From: Amycolatopsis sp. QT-25
GTDB taxonomy: Bacteria; Actinomycetota; Actinomycetes; Mycobacteriales; Pseudonocardiaceae
Length of the DNA stretch: 64,000 nt
Assembly (NCBI RefSeq): GCF_029369745.1
Contig: NZ_CP120210.1
Coordinates: forward strand, 496,001 to 560,000
Reading direction: 5' to 3'
Under the pieces are notes generated by a model. It was not told the origin of the DNA, searched no databases, and saw nothing but the letters and a program-made list of their open reading frames with translations. Each line of letters opens with the position of its first letter. The first letter of the stretch is position 1. The position numbers and the translations under genes were made by a program. This document shows positions 44,666 to 53,604 of the stretch, piece after piece.

Positions 44666-45973
44666 TTGAGTGACGACACGGTGCGCCTGTCCATGATCGG
44701 ACAGGTTCTGCGCGGGAGGTGTCGGACCCTGGTGGTCCTCGCCCTCCTCGGCGCCTTGGTCGGCGCGGGATCGTCGGTGATCCTTTCCCCCGGCTACCGG
44801 ACCACCTCCAGCGTGCTGCTGCAGGGCCCGCGGGAGGCGGACGAACTGCTCACCCAGGCCGAGGTGGCGACCAGTTCGGTGGTGCTCGACCGGGCCGCCG
44901 CCGTGCTCGGGGACGGCGAGACCGGCGCCGACCTGCGGGACAAGGTGACCACGTCGGTCGCGCAGGGCAATGTCATCACCATCGAGGCCACCGGTGACAC
45001 CGCCGAACAGACGCAGCGGCTCGCGGACCAGATCGCCCAGGAGTTCGTGAAGTACTCCACCCAGATCATCGCCGGTTCCGGTGACGCCGCCGTGCAGCTG
45101 GCACAGGAGCGCCGCGAGACGTTGCGGCAGCAGGTCGCGCAGACCAACCAGCGGATCAGCGAACTTTCGGCGAAGGTCAACGACGGCAAGACGACCGTGG
45201 AGAGCGTCCAGCTCCGCACCGAACTGCAGGGGCTGCGCTCGACGATCGAGTCGGCGATGTCCACGTTGAACGCGGCCGACACGGCGAGTGGTCTCGGCAA
45301 CATGGTCGTGCTGGGTTCGGCCGAGCTGCCGTCCTCGGCGGCCGCGCCCACGTGGGCGCAGCTCGCCCTCGGCGGCGCGGCGTTGTTCTTCCTGATCGGC
45401 CTGTTCGGGCATCTCTTCACCGCCCGCACCGACCGGCGGCTGCGCGACGACGAGGAGATCGCCGCGGCGATCGGCGGCCCGGTGCTGGCCACCTTCGACG
45501 CCGTGGATCGGCGCCCGGCCGGAACCACCCTGCGCGCCAGGATCCTCCGTGACGACCGGCCGTGGAACATCCCGCGGGTCGACGTCTTCGCCGACGAGAT
45601 CGACGCCGACATCCAGTACCGGCGCCTGGTTTCCCGGCTCCCGCATCGGCGGCTGTTCGTCCTCGCGGTGGACGGTGACCACGCCGGGCAGGCGGCCGCC
45701 GAGCGGATCGCCCGCCTTTCCGGCCGGTGGTTCGCGCCGGTGACGGTGTCCCCGGTGCGGCCCGTCGTCGAAGACACCGACGCCGACGGGGTCCTCGTCG
45801 TGACGAGCCTCGGTTCCCGGTCCGCGTGGGAACTGGTCGGGATCGCCGAAGCCGTCGCCGACGCCGGGCTCACCGTGGTGGGCACCGTGCTGCTCCGTCC
45901 CGTCTCCCCGACCCGAACCCGGCCCGGCGCGTCCACCCCCGCCGGCCACGAAGCACTGGCAGGTACCGCGTGA
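44666..45973 (+). CDS. Wzz/polysaccharide co-polymerase-like protein 1
   Basis: 435 residues. Membrane helix 1 at about 22-42 and helix 2 at about 229-250 flank a periplasm-side coiled-coil domain (about 130-200), the Wzz layout for chain-length control. The C-terminal cytoplasmic domain, with LPHRRLFVLAVDGDHAGQAAAERIA, sits where bacterial tyrosine kinases carry Walker A, but the GxxGxGK[ST] loop is absent. TTG 44666 follows GGGAG. Overlaps the next Wzz-like gene by 4 bp. Confidence 0.75.
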   Translation: MSDDTVRLSMIGQVLRGRCRTLVVLALLGALVGAGSSVILSPGYRTTSSVLLQGPREADELLTQAEVATSSVVLDRAAAVLGDGETGADLRDKVTTSVAQGNVITIEATGDTAEQTQRLADQIAQEFVKYSTQIIAGSGDAAVQLAQERRETLRQQVAQTNQRISELSAKVNDGKTTVESVQLRTELQGLRSTIESAMSTLNAADTASGLGNMVVLGSAELPSSAAAPTWAQLALGGAALFFLIGLFGHLFTARTDRRLRDDEEIAAAIGGPVLATFDAVDRRPAGTTLRARILRDDRPWNIPRVDVFADEIDADIQYRRLVSRLPHRRLFVLAVDGDHAGQAAAERIARLSGRWFAPVTVSPVRPVVEDTDADGVLVVTSLGSRSAWELVGIAEAVADAGLTVVGTVLLRPVSPTRTRPGASTPAGHEALAGTA

Positions 45974-47520
45974 CCAGCGCCGACAAAGCGAAGTCCGAAC
46001 CGCTCATCGACCTGCAGCGCCTGGTCGTCTCGGTGCGGAGACGGCGTCGCCTGTGGCTGTCGATGGCCCTGCTCGGCCTGCTCCTCGGCGGGCTGGTCGC
46101 GGTGTTCCTGCCGTCGCCGCCCACCGCCGTCGCGCAGATCCTGGTCGTCCACCCCGACGACTCGCCGACCGACAGCGGAACGCTGATGCGGACCGACGTC
46201 GCCGTGCTCCAGACGACCAAGACCGCCACCGAGGCGCTCAAGAAGTTGAACAGCACCCAGGCACCGGAGGAATTCCTCAAAGACTACGAGGGGCTGGGCC
46301 TGACGAACAACGTCCTCCAGCTCACGGTCAAGGGCAAGACCGACGAAGAGGCCGTGGCCCGCGCGCAGGCGATCTCCGACGCCTTCATCACGGAGTACAT
46401 CTCCCGTAACCAGGCGGCCGCGGCGGCCGAGCAGAAGGCCCTGCTCGACCAGCGCAACCAGGCACAGAACGAACTCGGTTCCATCGAGTCGGCGATCGGC
46501 GCCGAAGAGGCCAAGAACCGCAACGCCAACCCCGCCCAGCTGGAGCGGCTGTACTCGCGCCGCGCGGAGCTGACGTCCAAGATCTCCGACTACGACGGCC
46601 GCGCGCAGGAGGCGGGCATCGGCACGCCGAAGGTCGCCGCCGGGACGCAGATCGTCGACGCGCCGCGGATCCTGCCGCATTCCTTCCTCAAGACGCTCGC
46701 CACCGACGCCGGGATCGGCTTCGCGCTGGGACTGCTCGCCGGGCTGGGGCTCGCGGCCGTCACGAGCGTGGTGAAGGACCGGCCGGTGCTGCGCCGCGAG
46801 ATCTCGCGGCACCTCGGCGCCTCCGTGCTCGCGCAGCTGCCAGAGCCGCCGCGTTTCCTGCACCGCTCGCGGGCGGTGTCCAGGCGGCAGCGGGTCGCGG
46901 CGACGCTGGTCCGCGCCGTCCGGCAGGAAGGCGGTCCGGTGTCGCTGCTCGACCTCGGCGCCCGGCAGCTCACCGCCGCGCTCGCCGTCGACATGGCGCG
47001 CGAACTGGCGGAGAAGGGGCCGGCCTCGCTCGTCGACGACCTGCCGAAGACGAATCTCCGGGAGCTGGCCGGTCAAGGCCCGATCCCGGTGCTGGACCGG
47101 GCGGACACGCCGTTGGCGGCCAGGGAACGCCGGATCGGCGTCGGCTCGGTCGAGCCGGGCACGTCGTGGACCGACCTCGAATTCCTCGGCGAGGAGACGA
47201 TCCTCGTCGTCCGCGCCGGGCACGCGAACACCGAATGGCTGCACACGGTCGCCCGTCAGCTGGCCGACCGGCACATCCCGATCATCGGGGTCGTCGTGGT
47301 GGATCCGGATCCGCGCGACCACACCGACGGGACGCTGTGGGACGGCCTGCACACGGCGTTGCGCGGCCGGGCCGCCCGGCCGATGCCGAAGCCGGTGGAG
47401 ATGTTCCCGAAGAAGAACGGGCACCCGACTCCGTACAAACGCGTCAAGGAACTCGGCAACGCCGATCAGCCGACGAAACGGTTCGCGCCCGTGTCACCGG
47501 ACAACGCCGAAGCGCTTTAG
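45970..47520 (+). CDS. Wzz/polysaccharide co-polymerase-like protein 2
   Basis: 516 residues. Helix 1 at about 25-46, a coiled-coil-rich outer region (about 130-215: ISRNQAAAAAEQKALLDQ, LERLYSRRAELTSKISDYD) and helix 2 at about 247-268, then a cytoplasmic domain with VSLLDLGARQLTAALAVDMARELAE, resembling a BY-kinase fold without a P-loop. GTG 45970 overlaps the first Wzz stop (GTGA). Two such proteins in tandem could form a hetero-oligomer. The Tyr-rich kinase tail is not seen. Confidence 0.78.
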   Translation: MTSADKAKSEPLIDLQRLVVSVRRRRRLWLSMALLGLLLGGLVAVFLPSPPTAVAQILVVHPDDSPTDSGTLMRTDVAVLQTTKTATEALKKLNSTQAPEEFLKDYEGLGLTNNVLQLTVKGKTDEEAVARAQAISDAFITEYISRNQAAAAAEQKALLDQRNQAQNELGSIESAIGAEEAKNRNANPAQLERLYSRRAELTSKISDYDGRAQEAGIGTPKVAAGTQIVDAPRILPHSFLKTLATDAGIGFALGLLAGLGLAAVTSVVKDRPVLRREISRHLGASVLAQLPEPPRFLHRSRAVSRRQRVAATLVRAVRQEGGPVSLLDLGARQLTAALAVDMARELAEKGPASLVDDLPKTNLRELAGQGPIPVLDRADTPLAARERRIGVGSVEPGTSWTDLEFLGEETILVVRAGHANTEWLHTVARQLADRHIPIIGVVVVDPDPRDHTDGTLWDGLHTALRGRAARPMPKPVEMFPKKNGHPTPYKRVKELGNADQPTKRFAPVSPDNAEAL

Positions 47521-47535
47521 GGGGAGTAAGAGCAG

Positions 47536-49470
47536 ATGTGCGGCATCGCAGGGGCCTGCTACTGGCCGGACGGGGGCCCGCTCACCGATCGGCTCACCAA
47601 GACCCTCGCCCATCGCGGACCGGACGGTTCCGGCCGGTACGACCACGGCGAAGTCCACTTGGGACACCGAAGGCTGTCGATCGTCGACCTGACCGAGACC
47701 GGCGCGCAGCCGATGGTCAAGGACGGGCTGGCGCTGACCTACAACGGCGAGCTGTACAACGCGCCGGAGCTGCGGAAGGAACTCGAAGCCACCGGGGTGC
47801 GGTTCCGGGGGACGTCCGACACCGAGGTGCTGCTGGAGGCGTGGCGCGAGTGGGGCACCGACGGTCTGCACCGGCTGCGCGGCATGTTCGCGTTCGGTGT
47901 CTTCGACGAGCGCACCGGCGCCTTGACCCTGGTGCGGGACCAGCTCGGCATCAAACCGCTGTTCCTGGTACGCCGCGGCAAGGGGGTCGCGTTCGCCTCG
48001 GAGCTGAAGGCGCTGGCCGCCGAACTCGGCGGTTCCCTGACCGTCGACGACACCGCGCTCGTCGCCTCCCTGCTCTACTACTGGGTCCCGGACGGCCGCT
48101 GCGCGTTCCGCGAGGCCGAGAAGCTGCCGCCGGGCAGCTGGGCGCGGTTCCGGCCGAACGGCGACGTCGAGCGCGGCACGTTCTGGTCGCTGCGCCAGGT
48201 CGCCGAAGAGGGAGCGGCGATGGGGGGTGGGTACCTCGGAGAGGGGGGTGGGAAGAACACCGAGGGCGAGTTCGACCTCGGCGCCGTCATCGAGGACTCC
48301 ACGCGCAAGCACCTGATGGCCGACGTGCCGGTCGCGACGTTCCTTTCCGGTGGGCTCGACTCCAGCTACCTGACCGCGATCGCCGCCCGTGAACAGCCGG
48401 GGATCTCCGCGTACACCATCGGCTTCCGGGCCGAAGACGCGAAGTTCGAGGCGATGCCGGACGACCTGATGTACGCGAAGAAGGTCGCCGCGAAGTTCGG
48501 CGTCGACCTGCACGAGATCGAGATCGCGCCGCGGGTGCTCGATCTGCTGCCGCGGATGACGTACCACCTCGACGAGCCGATCGGCGATCCGGCGGCGATC
48601 AACAGCTACCTGATCTGCACCGCCGCCCGCGAGGCCGGGGTCAAGGTGATGCTGTCCGGTATGGGCGCCGACGAGCTGTTCGCCGGGTACCGCAAACATC
48701 TCGCGAACAAGATCGCCGTGCGGTACCAGCGGGTTCCCGGTCTCGTGCGGCGTCCGGTGGAGTCCCTTGTGGACAGACTGCCGGTGGCGACGTCGAAACG
48801 CGGGTTCCGTTCGGTGCGGTTCGCCAAGCGGTTCCTCTCGTTCGCGGAACTGCCGGAGGAGACCGCGTTCCGGCGCAGCTACACGATGTACGACCAGGCC
48901 GAGCTCGTCGCGCTGCTGAACCCGGACCTCGCGGGCGCGGTGGACGACGTGCTCACCGAGCACGCGGACACCTATCACGACAACACGCTGACCGATTTCG
49001 TGAACCGCATGTGCCTCGCCGATTCGCGGCTGTTCTTGCCAGGGCTCAACCTCGCCTACACCGACCGGTCCAGCATGGCCGCCTCCACCGAGGTGCGGAC
49101 GCCGTTCGTCGACATCGAGGTCGTGAAGGCCGCGTTCCGGATCCCCGGTGACAAGAAGATCGTGAAGCGTCAAGGGAAGATGGCGCTGAAGGAAGCGGCG
49201 CTCTCGATCCTGCCCGCCGAGATCGTGCACCGGCCGAAGGGCCTGTTCAGCGCACCACTGCGGGCTTGGATGAGCCGCGACCTCGCGCCACTGGTGCGCG
49301 AGGTGACCAACGATGGCGAATTGGTGAAGGCCGGGTTCCTCCGACGTGAGGCCCTGCAACGGCTCGTCGACGAAGACGCGTCCGGGCAGCAGGACCGGTC
49401 CAAGCACCTCTGGCACATCTTGACCCTCGAGTACTGGTACCGCGGTGCCGTTTCGGCCCGAAGCGCTTAG
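47536..49470 (+). CDS. Asparagine synthase-type glutamine amidotransferase
   Basis: 644 residues. N-terminal class II glutaminase domain with nucleophile Cys2 (MCGIAGACYWPDGG) and YNGELYN; C-terminal ATP-PPi synthetase domain with the PP-loop FLSGGLDSSYL at about 269-279. Family members in polysaccharide clusters are thought to amidate uronic acids or a carrier rather than make asparagine, and the AlgD-type dehydrogenase upstream supplies such a substrate, so a sugar-amide role is inferred. A Gly-rich insert (GGGYLGEGGGK) lies near 235. GGGGAG precedes ATG 47536. Confidence 0.88.
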   Translation: MCGIAGACYWPDGGPLTDRLTKTLAHRGPDGSGRYDHGEVHLGHRRLSIVDLTETGAQPMVKDGLALTYNGELYNAPELRKELEATGVRFRGTSDTEVLLEAWREWGTDGLHRLRGMFAFGVFDERTGALTLVRDQLGIKPLFLVRRGKGVAFASELKALAAELGGSLTVDDTALVASLLYYWVPDGRCAFREAEKLPPGSWARFRPNGDVERGTFWSLRQVAEEGAAMGGGYLGEGGGKNTEGEFDLGAVIEDSTRKHLMADVPVATFLSGGLDSSYLTAIAAREQPGISAYTIGFRAEDAKFEAMPDDLMYAKKVAAKFGVDLHEIEIAPRVLDLLPRMTYHLDEPIGDPAAINSYLICTAAREAGVKVMLSGMGADELFAGYRKHLANKIAVRYQRVPGLVRRPVESLVDRLPVATSKRGFRSVRFAKRFLSFAELPEETAFRRSYTMYDQAELVALLNPDLAGAVDDVLTEHADTYHDNTLTDFVNRMCLADSRLFLPGLNLAYTDRSSMAASTEVRTPFVDIEVVKAAFRIPGDKKIVKRQGKMALKEAALSILPAEIVHRPKGLFSAPLRAWMSRDLAPLVREVTNDGELVKAGFLRREALQRLVDEDASGQQDRSKHLWHILTLEYWYRGAVSARSA

Positions 49471-49477
49471 GAGCGAC

Positions 49478-51649
49478 GTGAAGCAGGTAGTGCAGAACTA
49501 CAAGAGCGGGGAGCTGGCACTCCTCGACGTCGAAGTGCCCGCGTGCAAACCGGGGGGTGTGCTGGTCCGCACCGCCTACTCGCTGATCTCCACCGGCACC
49601 GAGATGATGAAGGTGTCCGAGGCGAGCCTTTCCCTGGTGGGCAAGGCGAAGGCGCGGCCGGACCAGGTCGCGAAGGTGATGCAGAGCGTCGCGACGAACG
49701 GCCTGGGCGCGACCTACCGCAAGGCGATGAACAAACTCGACTCGTACACGCCGCTCGGATACTCCCTGTGCGGCGTGGTCGAGGAGGTCGGCGCGGGCAT
49801 CGACGACGTCACCGTCGGGGATCTCGTGGCGTGCGCGGGGAACGAACACGCGCTGCACGCGGAACTGAACTGGGTGCCCAAGAACCTGTACTCCAAGGTG
49901 CCCGACGGCGTCGACCCGCGGCACGCCGCGTTCGGCACCGTCGGCGCGATCGCGATGCAGGGCGTCCGCCAGGGCGAGCCGCAGATCGGTGACATCGCGC
50001 TGGTCATCGGCCTCGGCTTGATCGGTCAGCTGGTCGTGCAGCTGCTGGTCGCCTCCGGGGTCCGCGTGGTCGGCGTCGACCCGGATCCGACGCGGTGCGC
50101 GCTCGCCGAACAGCTCGGCGCGCTCAACTGCGGTCACCCCGGCTCCGGTGTCGTCGACACCGCGGTCGCGGAGATCAGCTCCGGGCACGGCGTCGACCAG
50201 GTGTACCTCGCCGCGGGCGGCAGCACGAACGAGCCGGTGGAGCTGGCCGCGAAGCTGAGCCGCGACCGCGGCCGGGTCGTCGACATCGGCAAATGCTCGC
50301 TGAACCTGCCGTGGAACGCCTACTACGAAAAGGAACTCGATGTCCGATTCTCCCGCTCGTACGGCCCCGGCCGCTACGACCCGGAGTACGAACTCGAGGG
50401 CCGCGACTACCCGATCGGCCAGGTCCGCTGGACCGAGCGCCGCAACCTGGAATGCGTCGTCGACCTGATGGGCCGCGGCCGTCTCGACGTCGAGCCGCTG
50501 ATCTCGCACGTTTCGGACTTCTCCGACGCCGTCGAGACGTACCGGAGGCTGAACGAGGGCGAGCTCAAGGCCGTCGCCGTGCTGTTCGAGTACGACAAGC
50601 GTCCGGCGGCCGCGGCCGGGCAGGCCGTCACCGCGGTTTCCGTGCCGAAGCCCTCGGCGGTCCGCGCGGCACCGAAGCCCGGTGGCGTGCGGATCGGGTT
50701 CGTCGGCGCGGGCAACTACGCGTCCTCCATGCTCCTGCCGCATCTCGCGGAGATGGAGAAGGTCGACCTCGCCGAGGTCGTCACCACCTCGGCGCTCTCG
50801 GGCGCGAACGCCAAGCGCAAGTTCGGGTTCGGCCGCGCCACCACCGATCTCGACGCGTTGCTCGAAGACTCCTCGATCGACGCCGTGTTCATCGTGACCC
50901 GGCACAGCTCGCACGCCGAGCTGACCCGGCGCGCGCTGCTCGCGGGCAAGGCCGTCTTCGTCGAGAAGCCGCTCGCATTGTCCGAAAAGGAACTGGAGAT
51001 CGTGCTCGGCGCGATCGAGGAGTCCGGCAACGACCGGCTGCAGGTCGGTTTCAACCGCCGGTTCGCCCCGCTGCTCAACGAATCGGTGCTCCACTTCGGG
51101 CCGCGGATCGGTCCGGCTTCCGTGCGGTACCTGGTCAACGCCGGGCAGCTCGACGCGAACAGCTGGTACAACCAGGCCGACAGCGAGGGCTCGCGGTTCG
51201 CCGGCGAGGGCGGGCACTTCATCGACACGGTCGGCTGGCTGCTCGGCGCCGACCCGGTCTCGGTGTACGCCACCGCGACGCCGGGCCACCAGGACCTGCA
51301 GATCCTGCTGCGCTACCCGGACGGCTCGACCGCGTCGATCGCGTACACCACGAGCGGTGCGTCGTCGTTCCCCAAGGAGACGATCGACGTCACCACCGAC
51401 GGCAAGGTGCTGAAGTTCGACGACTTCGCGCGCGCGTCGGTGTTCGGCCGCAAGAAGTGGGCCAGCTCCCGGATCCCCAAGGGCCGGGACAAGGGCCAGG
51501 CCGCCGAACTCGAAGCGTTCGTCACCGCGCTGACCACCGGGGTCGCGATGCCGGTGTCCGTCGACTCGCTCGTCGCGACGACACTGGCCACGCTCGCGGT
51601 CAACCGCAGCCTGGAGACCGGGGCGCCGGTGCGGATCGGACTCGGCTGA
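49478..51649 (+). CDS. MDR dehydrogenase / Gfo-Idh-MocA fusion
   Basis: 723 residues in two enzymes. Residues about 1-370 are a zinc-type medium-chain dehydrogenase (YSLISTGTEMMKVSE, Rossmann VIGLGLIGQLVVQLLVASGVRV). After a linker of about 30 residues rich in Ala and Pro, a Gfo/Idh/MocA oxidoreductase begins with IGFVGAGNYASSMLLPHL and carries VFVEKPLALSEKEL (EKP motif) and GEGGHFIDTVGWLLGA. GTG 49478 follows AGGAG. Such fusions occur in bacterial O-antigen or exopolysaccharide clusters, where they presumably oxidise or epimerise a sugar. The stop overlaps the next ATG. Confidence 0.88.
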   Translation: MKQVVQNYKSGELALLDVEVPACKPGGVLVRTAYSLISTGTEMMKVSEASLSLVGKAKARPDQVAKVMQSVATNGLGATYRKAMNKLDSYTPLGYSLCGVVEEVGAGIDDVTVGDLVACAGNEHALHAELNWVPKNLYSKVPDGVDPRHAAFGTVGAIAMQGVRQGEPQIGDIALVIGLGLIGQLVVQLLVASGVRVVGVDPDPTRCALAEQLGALNCGHPGSGVVDTAVAEISSGHGVDQVYLAAGGSTNEPVELAAKLSRDRGRVVDIGKCSLNLPWNAYYEKELDVRFSRSYGPGRYDPEYELEGRDYPIGQVRWTERRNLECVVDLMGRGRLDVEPLISHVSDFSDAVETYRRLNEGELKAVAVLFEYDKRPAAAAGQAVTAVSVPKPSAVRAAPKPGGVRIGFVGAGNYASSMLLPHLAEMEKVDLAEVVTTSALSGANAKRKFGFGRATTDLDALLEDSSIDAVFIVTRHSSHAELTRRALLAGKAVFVEKPLALSEKELEIVLGAIEESGNDRLQVGFNRRFAPLLNESVLHFGPRIGPASVRYLVNAGQLDANSWYNQADSEGSRFAGEGGHFIDTVGWLLGADPVSVYATATPGHQDLQILLRYPDGSTASIAYTTSGASSFPKETIDVTTDGKVLKFDDFARASVFGRKKWASSRIPKGRDKGQAAELEAFVTALTTGVAMPVSVDSLVATTLATLAVNRSLETGAPVRIGLG

Positions 51650-53604
51650 TGGATCCCTCCTGGTACCTGCGAAGACTGTCGCGGATGGGGCCCGCCGAGA
51701 TCGCGGGCCGCGTCACCGACGTCGTGCGCAAACGCCAGTGGCGCGCCGTCGCGAGCGAGCAGGCGGCTTGGCTGCCGCACCGGCGTTTCGCGTCGGTGCC
51801 CGGTGACGAGGTCCTCGCCGCCGTCTCCGGTGAGGCGGTGAAGGACCTGCTCGTCAAGGCGGACCGGCTGATGGACGGGCGTGCCGAGTACTTCGGCGTC
51901 GAGCGGGACGACCTCGTCGACCCGGACTGGTCGTACGACCCGAAGACCGGTCGCCGCGCACCGTCCGATGTGTACTCCTTCGACATCCCGTATCGGAGCG
52001 AGGAGACCGTCGGCGACATCAAGCAGATCTGGGAGCCGTCGCGGCACCAGCATCTCACCGTGCTGGCCGCCGCGTACGCCCTCACCGGCGAGGACAGGTA
52101 CGCCGAACGTGTGGCCGCGCACCTGAAGTCCTGGTGGGCGGCCAACCCGCCGCTGCGCGGGGTGCACTGGGTCAGCGGGATCGAACTCGGCATCCGGCTG
52201 CTGTCGTGGGTGTGGGTCCGGCGGCTGCTCGACGGCTGGGCCCCGGCCCCGGCGCTGTTCGAGGACAACCCGGTGGCGCTCGGCCAGATCTGGCACCACC
52301 AGCGCTGGCTGGCCGCGTTCCCGAGCCGTGGTTCGTCGGCGAACAACCACGTGATCGCCGAGGACGCCGGACAGCTCGCCGCCGCCTGCGCGTTCGCCTG
52401 GTTCCCCGAATCCCCGCGGTGGCGGGACGCGGCGCTGGCGTCGCTGGACAGGATGCTGCGGCACAACACCTTCGAGTCCGGTCTCAACCGCGAGCTCGCC
52501 ACCGAGTACCACGGGCTCGTCCTGGAGCTGGGGCTCGCCGGGACGTTGGAGGCGAAGGCCGCCGGTGTCGCGGTGCCCGAGTCGACCTGGCTCGTCCTGC
52601 GGCGGATGACCGACGCACTGGCGTCCATGGTGGACCATCGACTGCGGCCGCCGCGGCAGGGCGACGCCGACGACGGCTTCGGGCTGATCGTCGACGGCGA
52701 CGGAACGAGCCGCTGGGCGTCGCTCATCGACACCGGTTCCGTCCTTTTCGGACGGTTGGCCTGGTGGCCGGAGACGCCGGGCGGTGATGTCCGCACGCCG
52801 TTCTTCTCCGCATTGGGCAAGGACATTCAGCTCCGATCGGAGCGTCCAGTGCGGCGGCGGGACGACTTCGCCGACGCCGGGATGACCGTCCTGCGCGACG
52901 GAAGGATCTGGTGCCGCTGCGACGGCGGGCCGCACGGCTTCCTGTCCATCGCGGCGCACGCGCACGCGGACGCGCTTTCGGTGGAGGTCCGGCACGACGG
53001 CGTCGACATCCTCGCCGATCCCGGAACCTACTGCTACCACGGCGAACCGAAGTGGCGGTCGTACTTCCGGTCCACGGCGGGACACAACACGCTCGAACTC
53101 TCCCGCGCCGACCAGTCCGTCTCGGGTGGTCCGTTCCTGTGGACGAAACACGCCGTGACCACCGTGATCGCGGCGGGAACGCCATCGCGCTGGAGCGCGG
53201 AACACGACGGCTACGCGCCGTCCGTCCACCGGCGTTCGGTGCGGCTGGAAGGCATGGACGGCACTGTGCTCAGGATCCTCGACGAGATTCGCGGTGGCGA
53301 GGCACGACACTGCCGTCTCGCGTTCCACTTCGGCCCGCTCGTCGAGGTCTCGCTTTCCGGCGCGACCGCGACCCTGTCCTGGACCGCCGACGGCGAGGCT
53401 CGGACGGCTTCGGTCGAGCTGCCGCCGGAACTGGACTGGTCGGCACATCGCGGCGAGACCACCCCGCCGATGGGCTGGTACTCGGCCGGGTTCGGCCGCC
53501 GCGAGCCGTCGTGGACCCTGCTCGGCAGCGGAACCGCCGCCGACGGAACCACGTTCACCAGCGTGCTCACCTTCGAAAAAGGCAACGAGGATCCCCCATT
53601 GTGA
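51649..53604 (+). CDS. Heparinase II/III-family protein (polysaccharide lyase-like)
   Basis: 651 residues. An N-terminal alpha/alpha toroid (about 1-370, containing GSSANNHVIAEDAGQLAAACAF with the catalytic-type Asn/His) is followed by the Heparinase II/III beta-sandwich domain with HAHADALSVEVRHDGVDILADPG near 434. No signal peptide, so it may act in the cytoplasm or be exported by another route. Related proteins degrade heparin or alginate; in polysaccharide biosynthesis clusters they may trim or modify uronate polymers. Translationally coupled (TGATG) to the fusion gene and to the next gene (4-bp overlap). Confidence 0.85.
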   Translation: MDPSWYLRRLSRMGPAEIAGRVTDVVRKRQWRAVASEQAAWLPHRRFASVPGDEVLAAVSGEAVKDLLVKADRLMDGRAEYFGVERDDLVDPDWSYDPKTGRRAPSDVYSFDIPYRSEETVGDIKQIWEPSRHQHLTVLAAAYALTGEDRYAERVAAHLKSWWAANPPLRGVHWVSGIELGIRLLSWVWVRRLLDGWAPAPALFEDNPVALGQIWHHQRWLAAFPSRGSSANNHVIAEDAGQLAAACAFAWFPESPRWRDAALASLDRMLRHNTFESGLNRELATEYHGLVLELGLAGTLEAKAAGVAVPESTWLVLRRMTDALASMVDHRLRPPRQGDADDGFGLIVDGDGTSRWASLIDTGSVLFGRLAWWPETPGGDVRTPFFSALGKDIQLRSERPVRRRDDFADAGMTVLRDGRIWCRCDGGPHGFLSIAAHAHADALSVEVRHDGVDILADPGTYCYHGEPKWRSYFRSTAGHNTLELSRADQSVSGGPFLWTKHAVTTVIAAGTPSRWSAEHDGYAPSVHRRSVRLEGMDGTVLRILDEIRGGEARHCRLAFHFGPLVEVSLSGATATLSWTADGEARTASVELPPELDWSAHRGETTPPMGWYSAGFGRREPSWTLLGSGTAADGTTFTSVLTFEKGNEDPPL

